From positions 124,001 to 188,000 of the forward strand of contig NZ_ASJD01000002.1 of NCBI RefSeq assembly GCF_000691165.1: a DNA stretch of 64,000 nucleotides, in the 5' to 3' direction. Under the pieces are notes generated by a model. The model did not search any database. It was not told where the DNA came from and saw only the letters and a program-made list of their open reading frames with translations. Shown piece by piece: positions 30,862 to 38,717 of the stretch. The DNA comes from Bacillus safensis FO-36b (GTDB taxonomy: Bacteria; Bacillota; Bacilli; Bacillales; Bacillaceae). Position numbers and translations under genes: made by a program. The stretch's first letter is position 1. Every line of letters begins with the position of its first letter.

Positions 30862-32695
30862 GCGGCTCCTCCTCTCGTTTCATCTGTTCGGACGACATAT
30901 CATGTGACTCAATGGCAGCAAATAATGCTTGTCTCATTTGCTCTTCGCTCATCATGTCAAATTCATGGATAAAGCGGTTCAGCACATATGGGTCACCATC
31001 CAGCGCATGGCCGATATGAATTTTCGGGAAGATTTGCTCCTGTGCTTTTTCATGCTGGTTGAGTAATTCCTCGTACATTTTCTCTCCAGGACGAATGCCT
31101 GTGAAAGTGATCGGAATCTGGTCTGTGGTGTAGCCTGAGAGGTGAATGAGGTTTTCTGCGAGGTCCACGATTTTCACTGGCTCCCCCATATCTAAAACAA
31201 AAATCTGTCTTCCTTCTGCCAGTGCACCTGCCTGAATCACAAGCCTTGATGCTTCTGGGATGGTCATAAAATATCTTGTCATGGCTGGGTGCGTGACCGT
31301 CACCGGCCCGCCTTGCTCGATTTGTTTCTTAAAAATAGGGATGACGCTCCCTCTGCTTCCGAGTACATTTCCAAATCGAACGGCGACAAATTTTGTTTCA
31401 CTGCTTGCCCCCATTTGCATGATCAGCATTTCAGCAAACCGCTTAGTAGCTCCCATCACATTAGCAGGGTTGACCGCTTTGTCAGATGAGATGAGGACGA
31501 ATGTTTCAATGCCGTGCTCGTGTGCGGCTTCTGCGACATTTTTTGTCCCGATAATATTGTTTTTCACGGCTTCTTTCGGACTGATCTCCATGAGCGGAAC
31601 ATGCTTATGTGCCGCAGCATGATAAATCATATCCGGCTGAAATTGACCAACGATTTCACTCATTTTCTGTTTATCTTGAATATCCGCAATTTGTGGATAG
31701 AGTCTGATGCTGCCTCCATATAATTCTTTCAGCTCTAGTAAAATAGAATGAATGCTAAATTCTCCATGTCCCACAAGTACAATCGCTTGAGGAGCAAACA
31801 CACAAATTTGACGGCAGATTTCTGATCCAATTGATCCGCCTGCCCCTGTGACCATGATTGTTTTTCCCTTTAAATGAGCAGATAGACGGCTCGTATCTAA
31901 TTGAATCGGTTCTCTCCCTAGTAAATCCTCTGGCTGTACATCCCGTAATTGATTCAGCGCATGGGTTCCTTTTAAAATCTGCTCCATTTCCGGCATGATC
32001 TGTGTTTTGACTCCGGTCGCGACACATTCCTTATACAGCCCTTTTAAGGTGTGGCTGCTTTTGGACGGAATGGCGATGATGATCTTCTGAATATCCATCA
32101 TGACGACAGCTGTTTGAATTTGTTCTTTTCCTCCTATGACAGGCAGACCCATAATTTCAAGCCGATGTTTCGTCTTGTCATCATCGATGAAGGCGACTGG
32201 CTCAATATGTACATCACTCGATTGCTGAAGCTGACGAACGAGCATGGTCCCCGCTGATCCGGCGCCAATAATTAATGCCCGCTCTTTTTCTGCCTGAAGC
32301 CGTTTTGCCCCGTCATGAAATAGCCTAGAGGCCATACGAGATGCACCGATGAATAAGATATGAAAAAGCCACACGATGAATAAAAACCGAAATGGCCATG
32401 TCTGCACGAAAAGGTACAGCATCGTCATCGAAAATAAAAAAGAACACACAAAGGTCTTCATTAAAGAAAATAACTCTCTTACTCCTGTATAAGCCCATAC
32501 TTGCTTGTACACATGAAACATGCAGGCAAATATATGGTGCCCAATGAGCAGACTGAGTGAAGAAATGGCGAGCATTTCAAATGTATAAACGGTTAAAGCC
32601 GCCTCTTGGACAAATTGAAAACCAAAAAAGACGGCAACTAAGATGAGATATGAATCTAGTGCTACGATGATTGATAATCTTTGGGCGTAAGTCAA
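30821..32695 (-). CDS. epsC: UDP-GlcNAc 4,6-dehydratase, membrane type
   Basis: 624 residues (B. subtilis EpsC 598). Four N-terminal membrane helices (about 10-125), a CoA-binding-like Rossmann domain (LIIGAGSAGTMLVRQL) and a C-terminal SDR dehydratase domain with GAGGSIGSEICRQI and SSDKAVNPANVMGATKR, where Met replaces the usual SDR Tyr as in PglF/WbpM. It opens the pathway to the amino sugar finished by EpsN and EpsM. TTG start at 32695 with a very strong GGGGGAGGAG site. The 5' leader contains the EAR-like RNA. Confidence 0.93.
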   Translation of the reverse strand: MTYAQRLSIIVALDSYLILVAVFFGFQFVQEAALTVYTFEMLAISSLSLLIGHHIFACMFHVYKQVWAYTGVRELFSLMKTFVCSFLFSMTMLYLFVQTWPFRFLFIVWLFHILFIGASRMASRLFHDGAKRLQAEKERALIIGAGSAGTMLVRQLQQSSDVHIEPVAFIDDDKTKHRLEIMGLPVIGGKEQIQTAVVMMDIQKIIIAIPSKSSHTLKGLYKECVATGVKTQIMPEMEQILKGTHALNQLRDVQPEDLLGREPIQLDTSRLSAHLKGKTIMVTGAGGSIGSEICRQICVFAPQAIVLVGHGEFSIHSILLELKELYGGSIRLYPQIADIQDKQKMSEIVGQFQPDMIYHAAAHKHVPLMEISPKEAVKNNIIGTKNVAEAAHEHGIETFVLISSDKAVNPANVMGATKRFAEMLIMQMGASSETKFVAVRFGNVLGSRGSVIPIFKKQIEQGGPVTVTHPAMTRYFMTIPEASRLVIQAGALAEGRQIFVLDMGEPVKIVDLAENLIHLSGYTTDQIPITFTGIRPGEKMYEELLNQHEKAQEQIFPKIHIGHALDGDPYVLNRFIHEFDMMSEEQMRQALFAAIESHDMSSEQMKREEEPLVNEEKSLVLRNG

Positions 32696-32714
32696 CGCTC
32701 CTCCCCCTTTTTAA

Positions 32715-32835
32715 AGCATCACTATTCTTACGTAACATGGGCATCAAACCCGTCCTCACATCCCACTACTGATGACGAGCATCTAAGGCACCGGTTATGC
32801 CCACAGCAGGATCGAGTGCCTCCATTGTTAAAGAT
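32715..32835 (-). ncRNA. EAR-like processive antitermination RNA (eps-associated)
   Basis: Lies in the 165-bp gap between epsB and epsC, the place of the eps-associated RNA in B. subtilis and relatives. On the minus strand the elements AGGCAC (32821-32816), GGGCAT (32802-32797), GTGCCT (32791-32786) and ATGCCC (32744-32739) occur in A-B-A'-B' order and pair as an interleaved pseudoknot. EAR lets RNA polymerase pass terminators in the long operon. Boundaries are approximate. Confidence 0.8.
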
Positions 32836-32860
32836 TAGGAGACATCACCTATCAATCTTT

Positions 32861-33544
32861 TTAATACATATACAGCCTGCCCTTTTTCTCTTTCTTGCCA
32901 TTTAGCATAGCTCCAAGCAGTTTACTTGTTGTTCCTTCTAATACTTCTTTTGATTTCTTCACAGCAGCAATCTTTGTTTTGCCGCTTAAGACAACGAGAA
33001 TGCTCCCATCCGTACGGTTGGCCAAGATCTTTGCATCTGCAACTGGCAGAAGCGGCGTGGAATCAACAATCACCATGTCATATTGCTGTTCAATCTCATA
33101 AAAGAGCTGCTTCATCACAGAAGAGGAGAGCAGCTCAGCTGGATTCGGCGGAATGGTTCCACTCGGAAGCAGCTCTAAATGCTCAATCGGTGTCGGTAAA
33201 ATGGCTTCTTCCAAGCTGCAATTATTTAATAGCACATTCGTCAAACCGGTATGATGACTCAGGTCAAAATATTCATGGACGGCCGGCTTTCGCAAATCAG
33301 CGTCCATGAGCAGCACCCGCTTGTTCTGCTGTGCAAAAACAGCTGCTAAGTTTGCAGCCGTAAATGATTTCCCTTCCTTCGGTAAGGAGGAGGTCACTAA
33401 TATCGATTTCAGCCTTGTTTGGATCGATGTGAATTCGATGTTTGTTCGGATCGTACGGAATTGTTCCGCAATGACAGAGTGAGGATTTAATACAGAAATA
33501 CAGGATAAATCTCTCTTTTCTCTTTTCTTCCTCTTAAAGATCAA
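32861..33544 (-). CDS. epsB: Tyrosine autokinase of exopolysaccharide synthesis
   Basis: 227-residue BY-kinase of the Firmicute two-protein type. Walker [17 protein letters not shown], Walker A' [11 protein letters not shown] and Walker [11 protein letters not shown] are intact, and the C-terminus GRLYMY carries the tyrosines for autophosphorylation. It is activated by EpsA. TTG start at 33544 after GGGAGG; it overlaps epsA by 11 bp. Confidence 0.93.
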   Translation of the reverse strand: MIFKRKKREKRDLSCISVLNPHSVIAEQFRTIRTNIEFTSIQTRLKSILVTSSLPKEGKSFTAANLAAVFAQQNKRVLLMDADLRKPAVHEYFDLSHHTGLTNVLLNNCSLEEAILPTPIEHLELLPSGTIPPNPAELLSSSVMKQLFYEIEQQYDMVIVDSTPLLPVADAKILANRTDGSILVVLSGKTKIAAVKKSKEVLEGTTSKLLGAMLNGKKEKKGRLYMY

Positions 33545-34265
33545 TGTTCTGTCCTCCCGTTATGACGGACTGCTTGTCTTTTTTGGCCCTCCTGTCTGCC
33601 TGCATCTGATAGACACTGCCAAGCGACGGCAATCCGATCTCTTCTCTTATTTGATGTGTTCGTTTTACAGTATCATCGAGTAAATTCATTAAGAAAATGA
33701 GTGTCATGCCTCCTAATAAAGAGGCGCCTAGTGCCAGAACGATATGAACGAATTTCCTTGAATTCATCAGAATCGTGTTGGACAGCTTGGCTTCAGACAA
33801 AACATTAATGCGATCCATATTCATTGTTTTTTTGATTTCTTCTTGCAGCACCTCTGTTGCGGTATTCGCAATGGCGACTGCCTTCGCGCGATCCTCATCT
33901 TGTACAGAAATATTGATGACCTCAGACTCATTTTCTGTACTTGTGGCAATTTTGTGTTTTAGTCCTTCTGCTGATTCTGTGAGATGGAGTGTTTCTTTTA
34001 CTTTTTCAATGACGATTGGGCTTTTTAATAAAACTTGAAAGGTACGTGTATATTGAAGGTTCATCTGAATATCGTTTAAATCTGCTTGTGCGTCATTGCT
34101 GCGTTTATGAACAAGAATTTGAGTGGTTGCCTGATATACAGGAGTCGAGACATAGAACTGATAATAGGCTGAAATGCCCGTTACGATCAGGACAATCAGG
34201 ATCAGAAGGGCCATTTTCTCTTTAATGACAGAAAACAGCTGCTTAAAACCTATATTCTCATTCAT
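33534..34265 (-). CDS. epsA: Chain-length modulator and kinase activator (Wzz)
   Basis: 243-residue Wzz-domain protein with two membrane helices (about 16-36 and 175-195) bracketing an extracellular coiled region. It is the transmembrane activator of EpsB and first gene of the operon. ATG 34265 follows CGGGAGGTATCC. Upstream lies the divergent slrR with SinR-type operator sites in the 257-bp gap. Confidence 0.92.
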   Translation of the reverse strand: MNENIGFKQLFSVIKEKMALLILIVLIVTGISAYYQFYVSTPVYQATTQILVHKRSNDAQADLNDIQMNLQYTRTFQVLLKSPIVIEKVKETLHLTESAEGLKHKIATSTENESEVINISVQDEDRAKAVAIANTATEVLQEEIKKTMNMDRINVLSEAKLSNTILMNSRKFVHIVLALGASLLGGMTLIFLMNLLDDTVKRTHQIREEIGLPSLGSVYQMQADRRAKKDKQSVITGGQNIDL

Positions 34266-34325
34266 GGATACCTCCCGATTTCATCATAAAAAGGTTATAT
34301 ATGGTTTCTTTTTGTTAATGATTGG

Positions 34326-34331
34326 ATTATA
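34326..34331 (-). promoter_or_regulatory. Probable -10 element of the epsA promoter
   Basis: TATAAT on the minus strand, about 60 bp upstream of epsA. The -35 at 17 bp distance (TTTTCT) is poor. Weak -35 elements fit a regulated promoter, but the call rests on the -10 and position. Confidence 0.5.
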
Positions 34332-34374
34332 AAAGATAATACCCGCAAAGAAAAATGTCATAATAGGTCTTATA

Positions 34375-34452
34375 GTTCTTTTTAAAGAACGAAATCGTTC
34401 GTTTTCTTTTGTTTACTTCCTGATTCTTACGTTTTTGAATTTTATAAAGAAC
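34375..34452. promoter_or_regulatory. SinR operator cluster between epsA and slrR
   Basis: The SinR consensus GTTCTYT occurs as an inverted pair in GTTCTTTTTAAAGAAC (34375-34390), followed by the palindrome GAACGAAATCGTTC (34387-34400) and another AAAGAAC (34446-34452). In B. subtilis SinR represses both eps and slrR from this shared gap. A TATAAT for slrR is at 34464-34469. Confidence 0.78.
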
Positions 34453-34522
34453 AATTTATTTCTTATAATGAACGAAAAGGTCGCAGAACTATTCGCCGGG
34501 GAGAAGGGAGATCATTGATCGA

Positions 34523-34993
34523 ATGATAGGCAAGGTGATACGCATTTACCGAAAGAGAAAAGGATACTCGATTCAGCAGCTGGCTGAGGATGCTCATGTC
34601 TCTAAGTCATATTTGAGCAAAATTGAGCGTGGTGTCCACAGAAATCCATCTGTCCAGTTCTTAAAAAAGGTATCCTCTTCATTAGAGATTGATTTACAAG
34701 AGCTGTTTGATGCAGAGACGATGATGTTTCATTACGCTGAGGGTAGTGAACACGAATGGCGGGAGCATATTGTGAGTGCCGTCCAATCAGGCATGCCTAA
34801 AGAAGAGCTCTATCAGCTGCTCCAAACGTACCGAAAGGAGCAGGAAGAAAAGTCGTTACATGTCACCCATAGAAAGCTGACCGATTCAAATATCGCAGAG
34901 TGGAAGCGTCTAATGAGTGAAGCGAAGGCAATTGGTTTAAGCATTGAGGAAGTAAAAGCTTTCCTCAACAACATGGGAGAACGCCGGGCGTAA
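34523..34993 (+). CDS. slrR: Biofilm/motility switch regulator SlrR
   Basis: 156 residues. N-terminal helix-turn-helix (GYSIQQLAEDAHVSKSYLSK) closely like SinR, and a C-terminal SinI/SinR-type dimerisation segment (NIAEWKRLMSEAKAIGLSIEEVKAFL). Length and sequence match B. subtilis SlrR (152) better than SinR (111). SlrR pairs with SinR to switch off motility and autolysin genes while freeing matrix genes. It is divergent from epsA, as in B. subtilis, and followed by a bidirectional terminator. Confidence 0.92.
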   Translation: MIGKVIRIYRKRKGYSIQQLAEDAHVSKSYLSKIERGVHRNPSVQFLKKVSSSLEIDLQELFDAETMMFHYAEGSEHEWREHIVSAVQSGMPKEELYQLLQTYRKEQEEKSLHVTHRKLTDSNIAEWKRLMSEAKAIGLSIEEVKAFLNNMGERRA

Positions 34994-35043
34994 GCCTTTC
35001 AGGAAGAATGATTGCGGGGAGAGGCGTTTGACGCTTCGATGAA

Positions 35044-35073
35044 AAAGAGCCTTTGATTCATGAAAGGCTCTTT
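35044..35073. terminator. Bidirectional terminator between slrR and the holin gene
   Basis: 11-bp stem AAAGAGCCTTT / AAAGGCTCTTT, 8-nt loop, TTTTTT on the right and A-rich on the left. Confidence 0.9.
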
Positions 35074-35079
35074 TTTCTT

Positions 35080-35304
35080 TTATTCTTCTTTTTTTGTTCG
35101 TGCTTTTTTCGTTATATCATTGTTTTTCCAATAGGCCCATAGTGATGTAATTCCCAGAAAAGCCAGCGTGATAAATTGCTGAACGCCTTCTTCATCAATA
35201 GGAATTGGGCTTTTTCCCGCAGCGGTTAGCGCACTGTTAACAAGCGCCAGTAAAAGCAGCACAAGCCTTGCAATTGTACCTGCACTAATTTTTTGAACCT
35301 CCAA
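35080..35304 (-). CDS. Orphan SPP1-family phage-type holin
   Basis: 74 residues; N-terminal ISAGTIARLVLLLLALVNSAL and ALTAAGKSPIPIDEEGVQQF, second hydrophobic segment LAFLGITSLWAYWKNN, then a charged tail KKARTKKEE. This layout matches holins of the SPP1/XhlB/BhlB family, which form membrane lesions that let endolysin out. TTG start with GGGAGGGG 6 bp upstream. No endolysin, antiholin or other phage gene is adjacent, so it is either a prophage remnant or a recruited lesion-forming peptide. Confidence 0.82.
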   Translation of the reverse strand: MEVQKISAGTIARLVLLLLALVNSALTAAGKSPIPIDEEGVQQFITLAFLGITSLWAYWKNNDITKKARTKKEE

Positions 35305-35405
35305 CTGTAACCCCTCCCTTTCCTCTTCTTACGGGCGGTATTGCTTGTTCTCTCTCATATGTATGCAGCCGCCGAATGAATAGAAGAACGAATCAAAAAA
35401 AGAGA

Positions 35406-35430
35406 CATCATTCCTATATGCGGAATGATG
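35406..35430 (-). terminator. Terminator of the siderophore uptake operon
   Basis: 9-bp stem CATCATTCC / GGAATGATG followed on the minus strand by TCTCTTTTTTT. It lies 18 bp after the binding-protein stop. Confidence 0.88.
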
Positions 35431-35447
35431 CCTGATTTCATTTGCTA

Positions 35448-36347
35448 TTATTTAGAAAACATCTCTTTTGCTTCATCCAATGCCATTTTATTGCCTAGAG
35501 CTGAATAATCGAGCCACGGCTGATCGGCAATCGGATAGACTTGGTTTTTCTTCACTGCTTTTAGACCCTTCCAAATCGGAGTCTTTTCTAATTGCTTGAA
35601 TGCCTGCTGCGCTTTATCATCACGGTTGACAACGACAAAGATCGCATCAGCATCATAATCAGGAAGAACCTCTTGAGAAATCACTTCAAATGGGCGCTTG
35701 CTGTCCAGCTTTTTCACACCATCGACAGGTGTTAGGCCTAAATCCTCGTATAAAATAGGACCCATTGGGCGCTTCATGCTAAATACACGAAGCTCCTTTG
35801 CTGTCACACGGATCGCCATGACTTTCCCGTTTCCAATCTTTTTCTTGATGAGCGATTTGACTTCTTTTGCTTCTTGATTGTAATTCTTAATATATTGATC
35901 CGCTTCTTTTTCTTTATTGACGTGTTTGGCGATTTTTTTCAAATGATCCCGCCATGTGCCATCATTTAAATTAAACACTTCTGTTTTAGCGATCTTTTTA
36001 TATTTCGATAAGTCTTGTCCGGCTAATTCTTCATCAACATAAATGACATCTGGTTGTAACGCAAGCAGTGATTCCATATCTGGATCGGCTGCAATGCCGA
36101 GCTTCTTCGTCTGACTCAGCTGCTTTTTCGCATGTGGAAGGAAATCTTTTAAGTCTCCTCCTACAACAGAGCCCGCCGGCTTGATACCTAGTGCTAATAA
36201 GTCATTTGTTAAATGAATAGACAAGGAAGCAATCTTTGGTGTTCCATTGGTCTTTTCATTTGTTGTATTCTTTGTTTCCTGTTGTCCGCCGCAAGCGGCA
36301 AGCAGCAAGAAACAGAGCGTTAATCCAAACACTAGTAATTTTTTCAT
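35448..36347 (-). CDS. Iron-siderophore binding lipoprotein (FecB/YfiY type)
   Basis: 299-residue class III binding protein. Lipobox LLLAACGG with the cysteine at about residue 19; then PKIASLSIHLTNDLLALGIKP and DPDMESLLALQPDVIYVDEE, which are typical of siderophore binders. By order and length it resembles B. subtilis YfiY, but cargo is uncertain. It is last in a three-gene Fur-controlled operon after two FecCD permeases. No ATPase gene is adjacent; in B. subtilis several such systems share the ATPase YusV. Confidence 0.87.
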   Translation of the reverse strand: MKKLLVFGLTLCFLLLAACGGQQETKNTTNEKTNGTPKIASLSIHLTNDLLALGIKPAGSVVGGDLKDFLPHAKKQLSQTKKLGIAADPDMESLLALQPDVIYVDEELAGQDLSKYKKIAKTEVFNLNDGTWRDHLKKIAKHVNKEKEADQYIKNYNQEAKEVKSLIKKKIGNGKVMAIRVTAKELRVFSMKRPMGPILYEDLGLTPVDGVKKLDSKRPFEVISQEVLPDYDADAIFVVVNRDDKAQQAFKQLEKTPIWKGLKAVKKNQVYPIADQPWLDYSALGNKMALDEAKEMFSK

Positions 36348-36367
36348 GATGAGTTCCTCTTTCGTGT

Positions 36368-37369
36368 TTATTTCGTTTTAGTTAATAAATAAAGAAAATA
36401 TGGGGCACCGATAAAGGCCACGACCACACCCGCCGGTATCGCATTTGGAGCAAAGATGGAACGTCCGATTGTATCGGCACTGACCAAAATCAACAAGCCA
36501 AGCAGCGCACTAACTGGTAAAAAATACTGATGCAATGAACCGACAAGCCGTCTAGCCAAATGCGGGGCGACGAGGCCTATAAAGCCAATACCGCCTGTCA
36601 TTGAAACACTTGCACTCGCGAGGCCTACCGCTAAGGTCAGCAAAAGGAGACGTTTACGCTGGACACGTACACCTACACTTGAGGCGACAGCATCTCCTAA
36701 TGTCAATGCATTGAGCGTGTTTGACTGCATCAGCGTAAGCGGCACAAGGCATACAATCCAAGGCAGAAGCGCCAGCACATGAATCCAGTCTCTCCCCCAT
36801 ACATTGCCCACAAGCCATCTTGAAGCAAACGTATATGTATCTTCATCCAGCTTCAATGACAAATATAAGGTGAGTGCACTAAATCCCGCAGCAATCGCAA
36901 TGCCAACTAAGATCAGCCGGATAGGAACAAGCCCTTCATGCCGGTCATATGCAAGAAGCACGATGACCGCTGCCGCGAGCAGTCCGCCGCCAAACGTAAA
37001 GAGCGGAATAAGAAGAGACGGATTGCCTTCAAGTGCGTGAAAATATGTCACAAACACAATTAAGCCAAATGCCGCCCCTGCATTCAGTCCAATTATCCCA
37101 GGATCGGCCAGCGGGTTACGGGATAAGCTCTGCAAAATGCCGCCAGCAATGCCAAGACCAATACCAGCTAACATCGTCACCACAATTCGAGGCAGACGAT
37201 AGTCAAACAGCACCGTTTCACTTTGAAAATCTCCAAAGCCAAATAACGTCTTGACGACCATGACAGGGTTTAGTTTCAGCGTACCGGTATTTAAACTATA
37301 CAGCACAACAGCCGCACTCAGGCAAAGCAAAACGACTGTCACGACAAGAGCACGCTGTTTCTCTCTCAT
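36368..37369 (-). CDS. Siderophore ABC permease, FecCD family (second)
   Basis: 333 residues with about ten transmembrane helices of the BtuC type. Family strings: LPRIVVTMLAGIGLGIAGGILQ and ITRNPLADPGI-like SRNPLADPGIIGLNAGAAFG, GGIGFIGLVAPHLARRLVG for the ATPase contact. It overlaps the upstream permease by 4 bp and pairs with it. Confidence 0.9.
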   Translation of the reverse strand: MREKQRALVVTVVLLCLSAAVVLYSLNTGTLKLNPVMVVKTLFGFGDFQSETVLFDYRLPRIVVTMLAGIGLGIAGGILQSLSRNPLADPGIIGLNAGAAFGLIVFVTYFHALEGNPSLLIPLFTFGGGLLAAAVIVLLAYDRHEGLVPIRLILVGIAIAAGFSALTLYLSLKLDEDTYTFASRWLVGNVWGRDWIHVLALLPWIVCLVPLTLMQSNTLNALTLGDAVASSVGVRVQRKRLLLLTLAVGLASASVSMTGGIGFIGLVAPHLARRLVGSLHQYFLPVSALLGLLILVSADTIGRSIFAPNAIPAGVVVAFIGAPYFLYLLTKTK

Positions 37370-38418
37370 GACAGGTTCCTCCCTTCTTTTCTGGCAATGT
37401 ATAAGAAGAAAGGAACACCAACAAGTGCCACCATCACGCCAATGGCAAGCTCTCTTGGCGGATTGACTGTACGGCTGGCAAGGTCTGCAAAGACAAGCAG
37501 CATGGCGCCTAATATCGCTGACATTGGAATGACGAAACGATAGTCTACACCAACAAGCTTTCGTGCAATATGCGGGATGACGAGACCGACAAACCCAATC
37601 GATCCAACTGCTGATACAGAAACTCCTGCTAATAACACAGCAGCGGCCATTCCTAGTATTCGCACTTGTCGTGTTTTCACCCCTAAATTTGCCGCTGTAT
37701 CTTCACCGAGCGATAGTAAGGAAAGTGACCGGCCTAATAGCATGGCCCATACGATCACAATCAGAATAACCGGGGCGAGAATCGTCAGCTGCGGCCATTT
37801 CACACCAGCTACCCCGCCTGCATACCAAAAAGCCAGATCCTGACTCAGGTCAAAATAAATCGCGATCCCAGAGCTGAGCGCATGAAGCAATGCAGCTACA
37901 ACCGCTCCTGCTACAGTGAGGCGCAGCGGTGTCAATACGCCGCCAGCCGCTCCAATCGCAAAGATCAGCAGCGTACTGAGCACAGCACCATTAAAGGAAA
38001 AAAACATCAGTGCTGAATAAGGCATTCCTGGGAAAAAAGCAAAACAGAGAGCGACCACAAACATCGCACCGCCATTAATGCCCAAAATCCCCGCATCTGC
38101 CAGTGGATTTCTTGTGATGCCCTGCATAAGAGCACCCGCTACGGCAAACGCCGCTCCCACTAGAGCTGCCCCTAAAACACGTGGAAGTCTTAATTCATGG
38201 ATGATCTGCTGCTCTGTGACATTTGACTGGTAGTCAAATACAGCTGTCCAAACCGTTTGCAGAGACAATGTTTTTGCACCGTATGACACAGCAAAAAACA
38301 TGGCAGCCGCTAAACCAATGACGGCGAGAAAAAATATCAAAAAGAACAGAATATGTGATGATCGTTTTTGTTGAGGTTTTCGCTTATCCTGCAAAATCGG
38401 TGTCATCCTTTTCTTCAT
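37366..38418 (-). CDS. Siderophore ABC permease, FecCD family (first)
   Basis: 350 residues, about ten helices, with LRLPRVLGAALVGAAFAVAG, TRNPLADAGILGINGGAM and GSIGFVGLVIPHIARKLVG. A cytoplasmic basic N-terminal tail (MTPILQDKRKPQQKRSS) is a little longer than usual. The start is uncertain: no good Shine-Dalgarno precedes ATG 38418 or the ATG four codons later. It is the first gene after the Fur-regulated promoter. Confidence 0.88.
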   Translation of the reverse strand: MKKRMTPILQDKRKPQQKRSSHILFFLIFFLAVIGLAAAMFFAVSYGAKTLSLQTVWTAVFDYQSNVTEQQIIHELRLPRVLGAALVGAAFAVAGALMQGITRNPLADAGILGINGGAMFVVALCFAFFPGMPYSALMFFSFNGAVLSTLLIFAIGAAGGVLTPLRLTVAGAVVAALLHALSSGIAIYFDLSQDLAFWYAGGVAGVKWPQLTILAPVILIVIVWAMLLGRSLSLLSLGEDTAANLGVKTRQVRILGMAAAVLLAGVSVSAVGSIGFVGLVIPHIARKLVGVDYRFVIPMSAILGAMLLVFADLASRTVNPPRELAIGVMVALVGVPFFLYIARKEGRNLS

Positions 38419-38436
38419 TAAAAGTCAGTTTGAAAA

Positions 38437-38451
38437 TGAGAATCATAATCA
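38437..38451. promoter_or_regulatory. Fur box of the siderophore uptake operon
   Basis: TGAGAATCATAATCA, 13 of 15 to TGATAATNATTATCA, with a second overlapping half (TGAAAATGAGAATCA). It covers the likely transcription start just below the -10. Confidence 0.83.
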
Positions 38452-38456
38452 ACAAA

Positions 38457-38485
38457 ATTATAGCCGTCAGCCTCTAAAAAATCAA
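38457..38485 (-). promoter_or_regulatory. Sigma-A promoter of the siderophore uptake operon
   Basis: TTGATT (38480-38485), 17-bp spacer, TATAAT (38457-38462) on the minus strand, directly above the Fur box. Confidence 0.88.
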
Positions 38486-38598
38486 TGTACACCCCTTTTT
38501 TTAATTAATGAAGGTATGTGCGGAGCATCGAGGTGGGAGGTTCTTTTTGCCGCTCAGTACGGCCTATCATTTTTTCTCATAGTTTAATAGGAAAATAG

Positions 38599-38628
38599 TT
38601 GACAGTTCGCATGAATATCCCCTAAAAT
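38599..38628 (+). promoter_or_regulatory. Sigma-A promoter of pdaC
   Basis: TTGACA (38599-38604), 18-bp spacer, TAAAAT (38623-38628), about 90 bp upstream of the pdaC start. Confidence 0.8.
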
Positions 38629-38645
38629 TACAAAAGTAAGTCAAA

Positions 38646-38662
38646 TGTTATAAAAATATTAC
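38646..38662. promoter_or_regulatory. Possible WalR site downstream of the pdaC promoter
   Basis: TGTTATAAAAATATTAC. The first half fits the WalR half-site TGTWAH and the spacing is 5 bp, but the second half (TATTAC) deviates. WalR represses pdaC in B. subtilis, and a site just past the start point would suit repression. Confidence 0.4.
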
Positions 38663-38717
38663 AAACAGATGTCAAACTAATAAAGAATGACCCGTCATGA
38701 GAGGAGATTTGAAAGTT

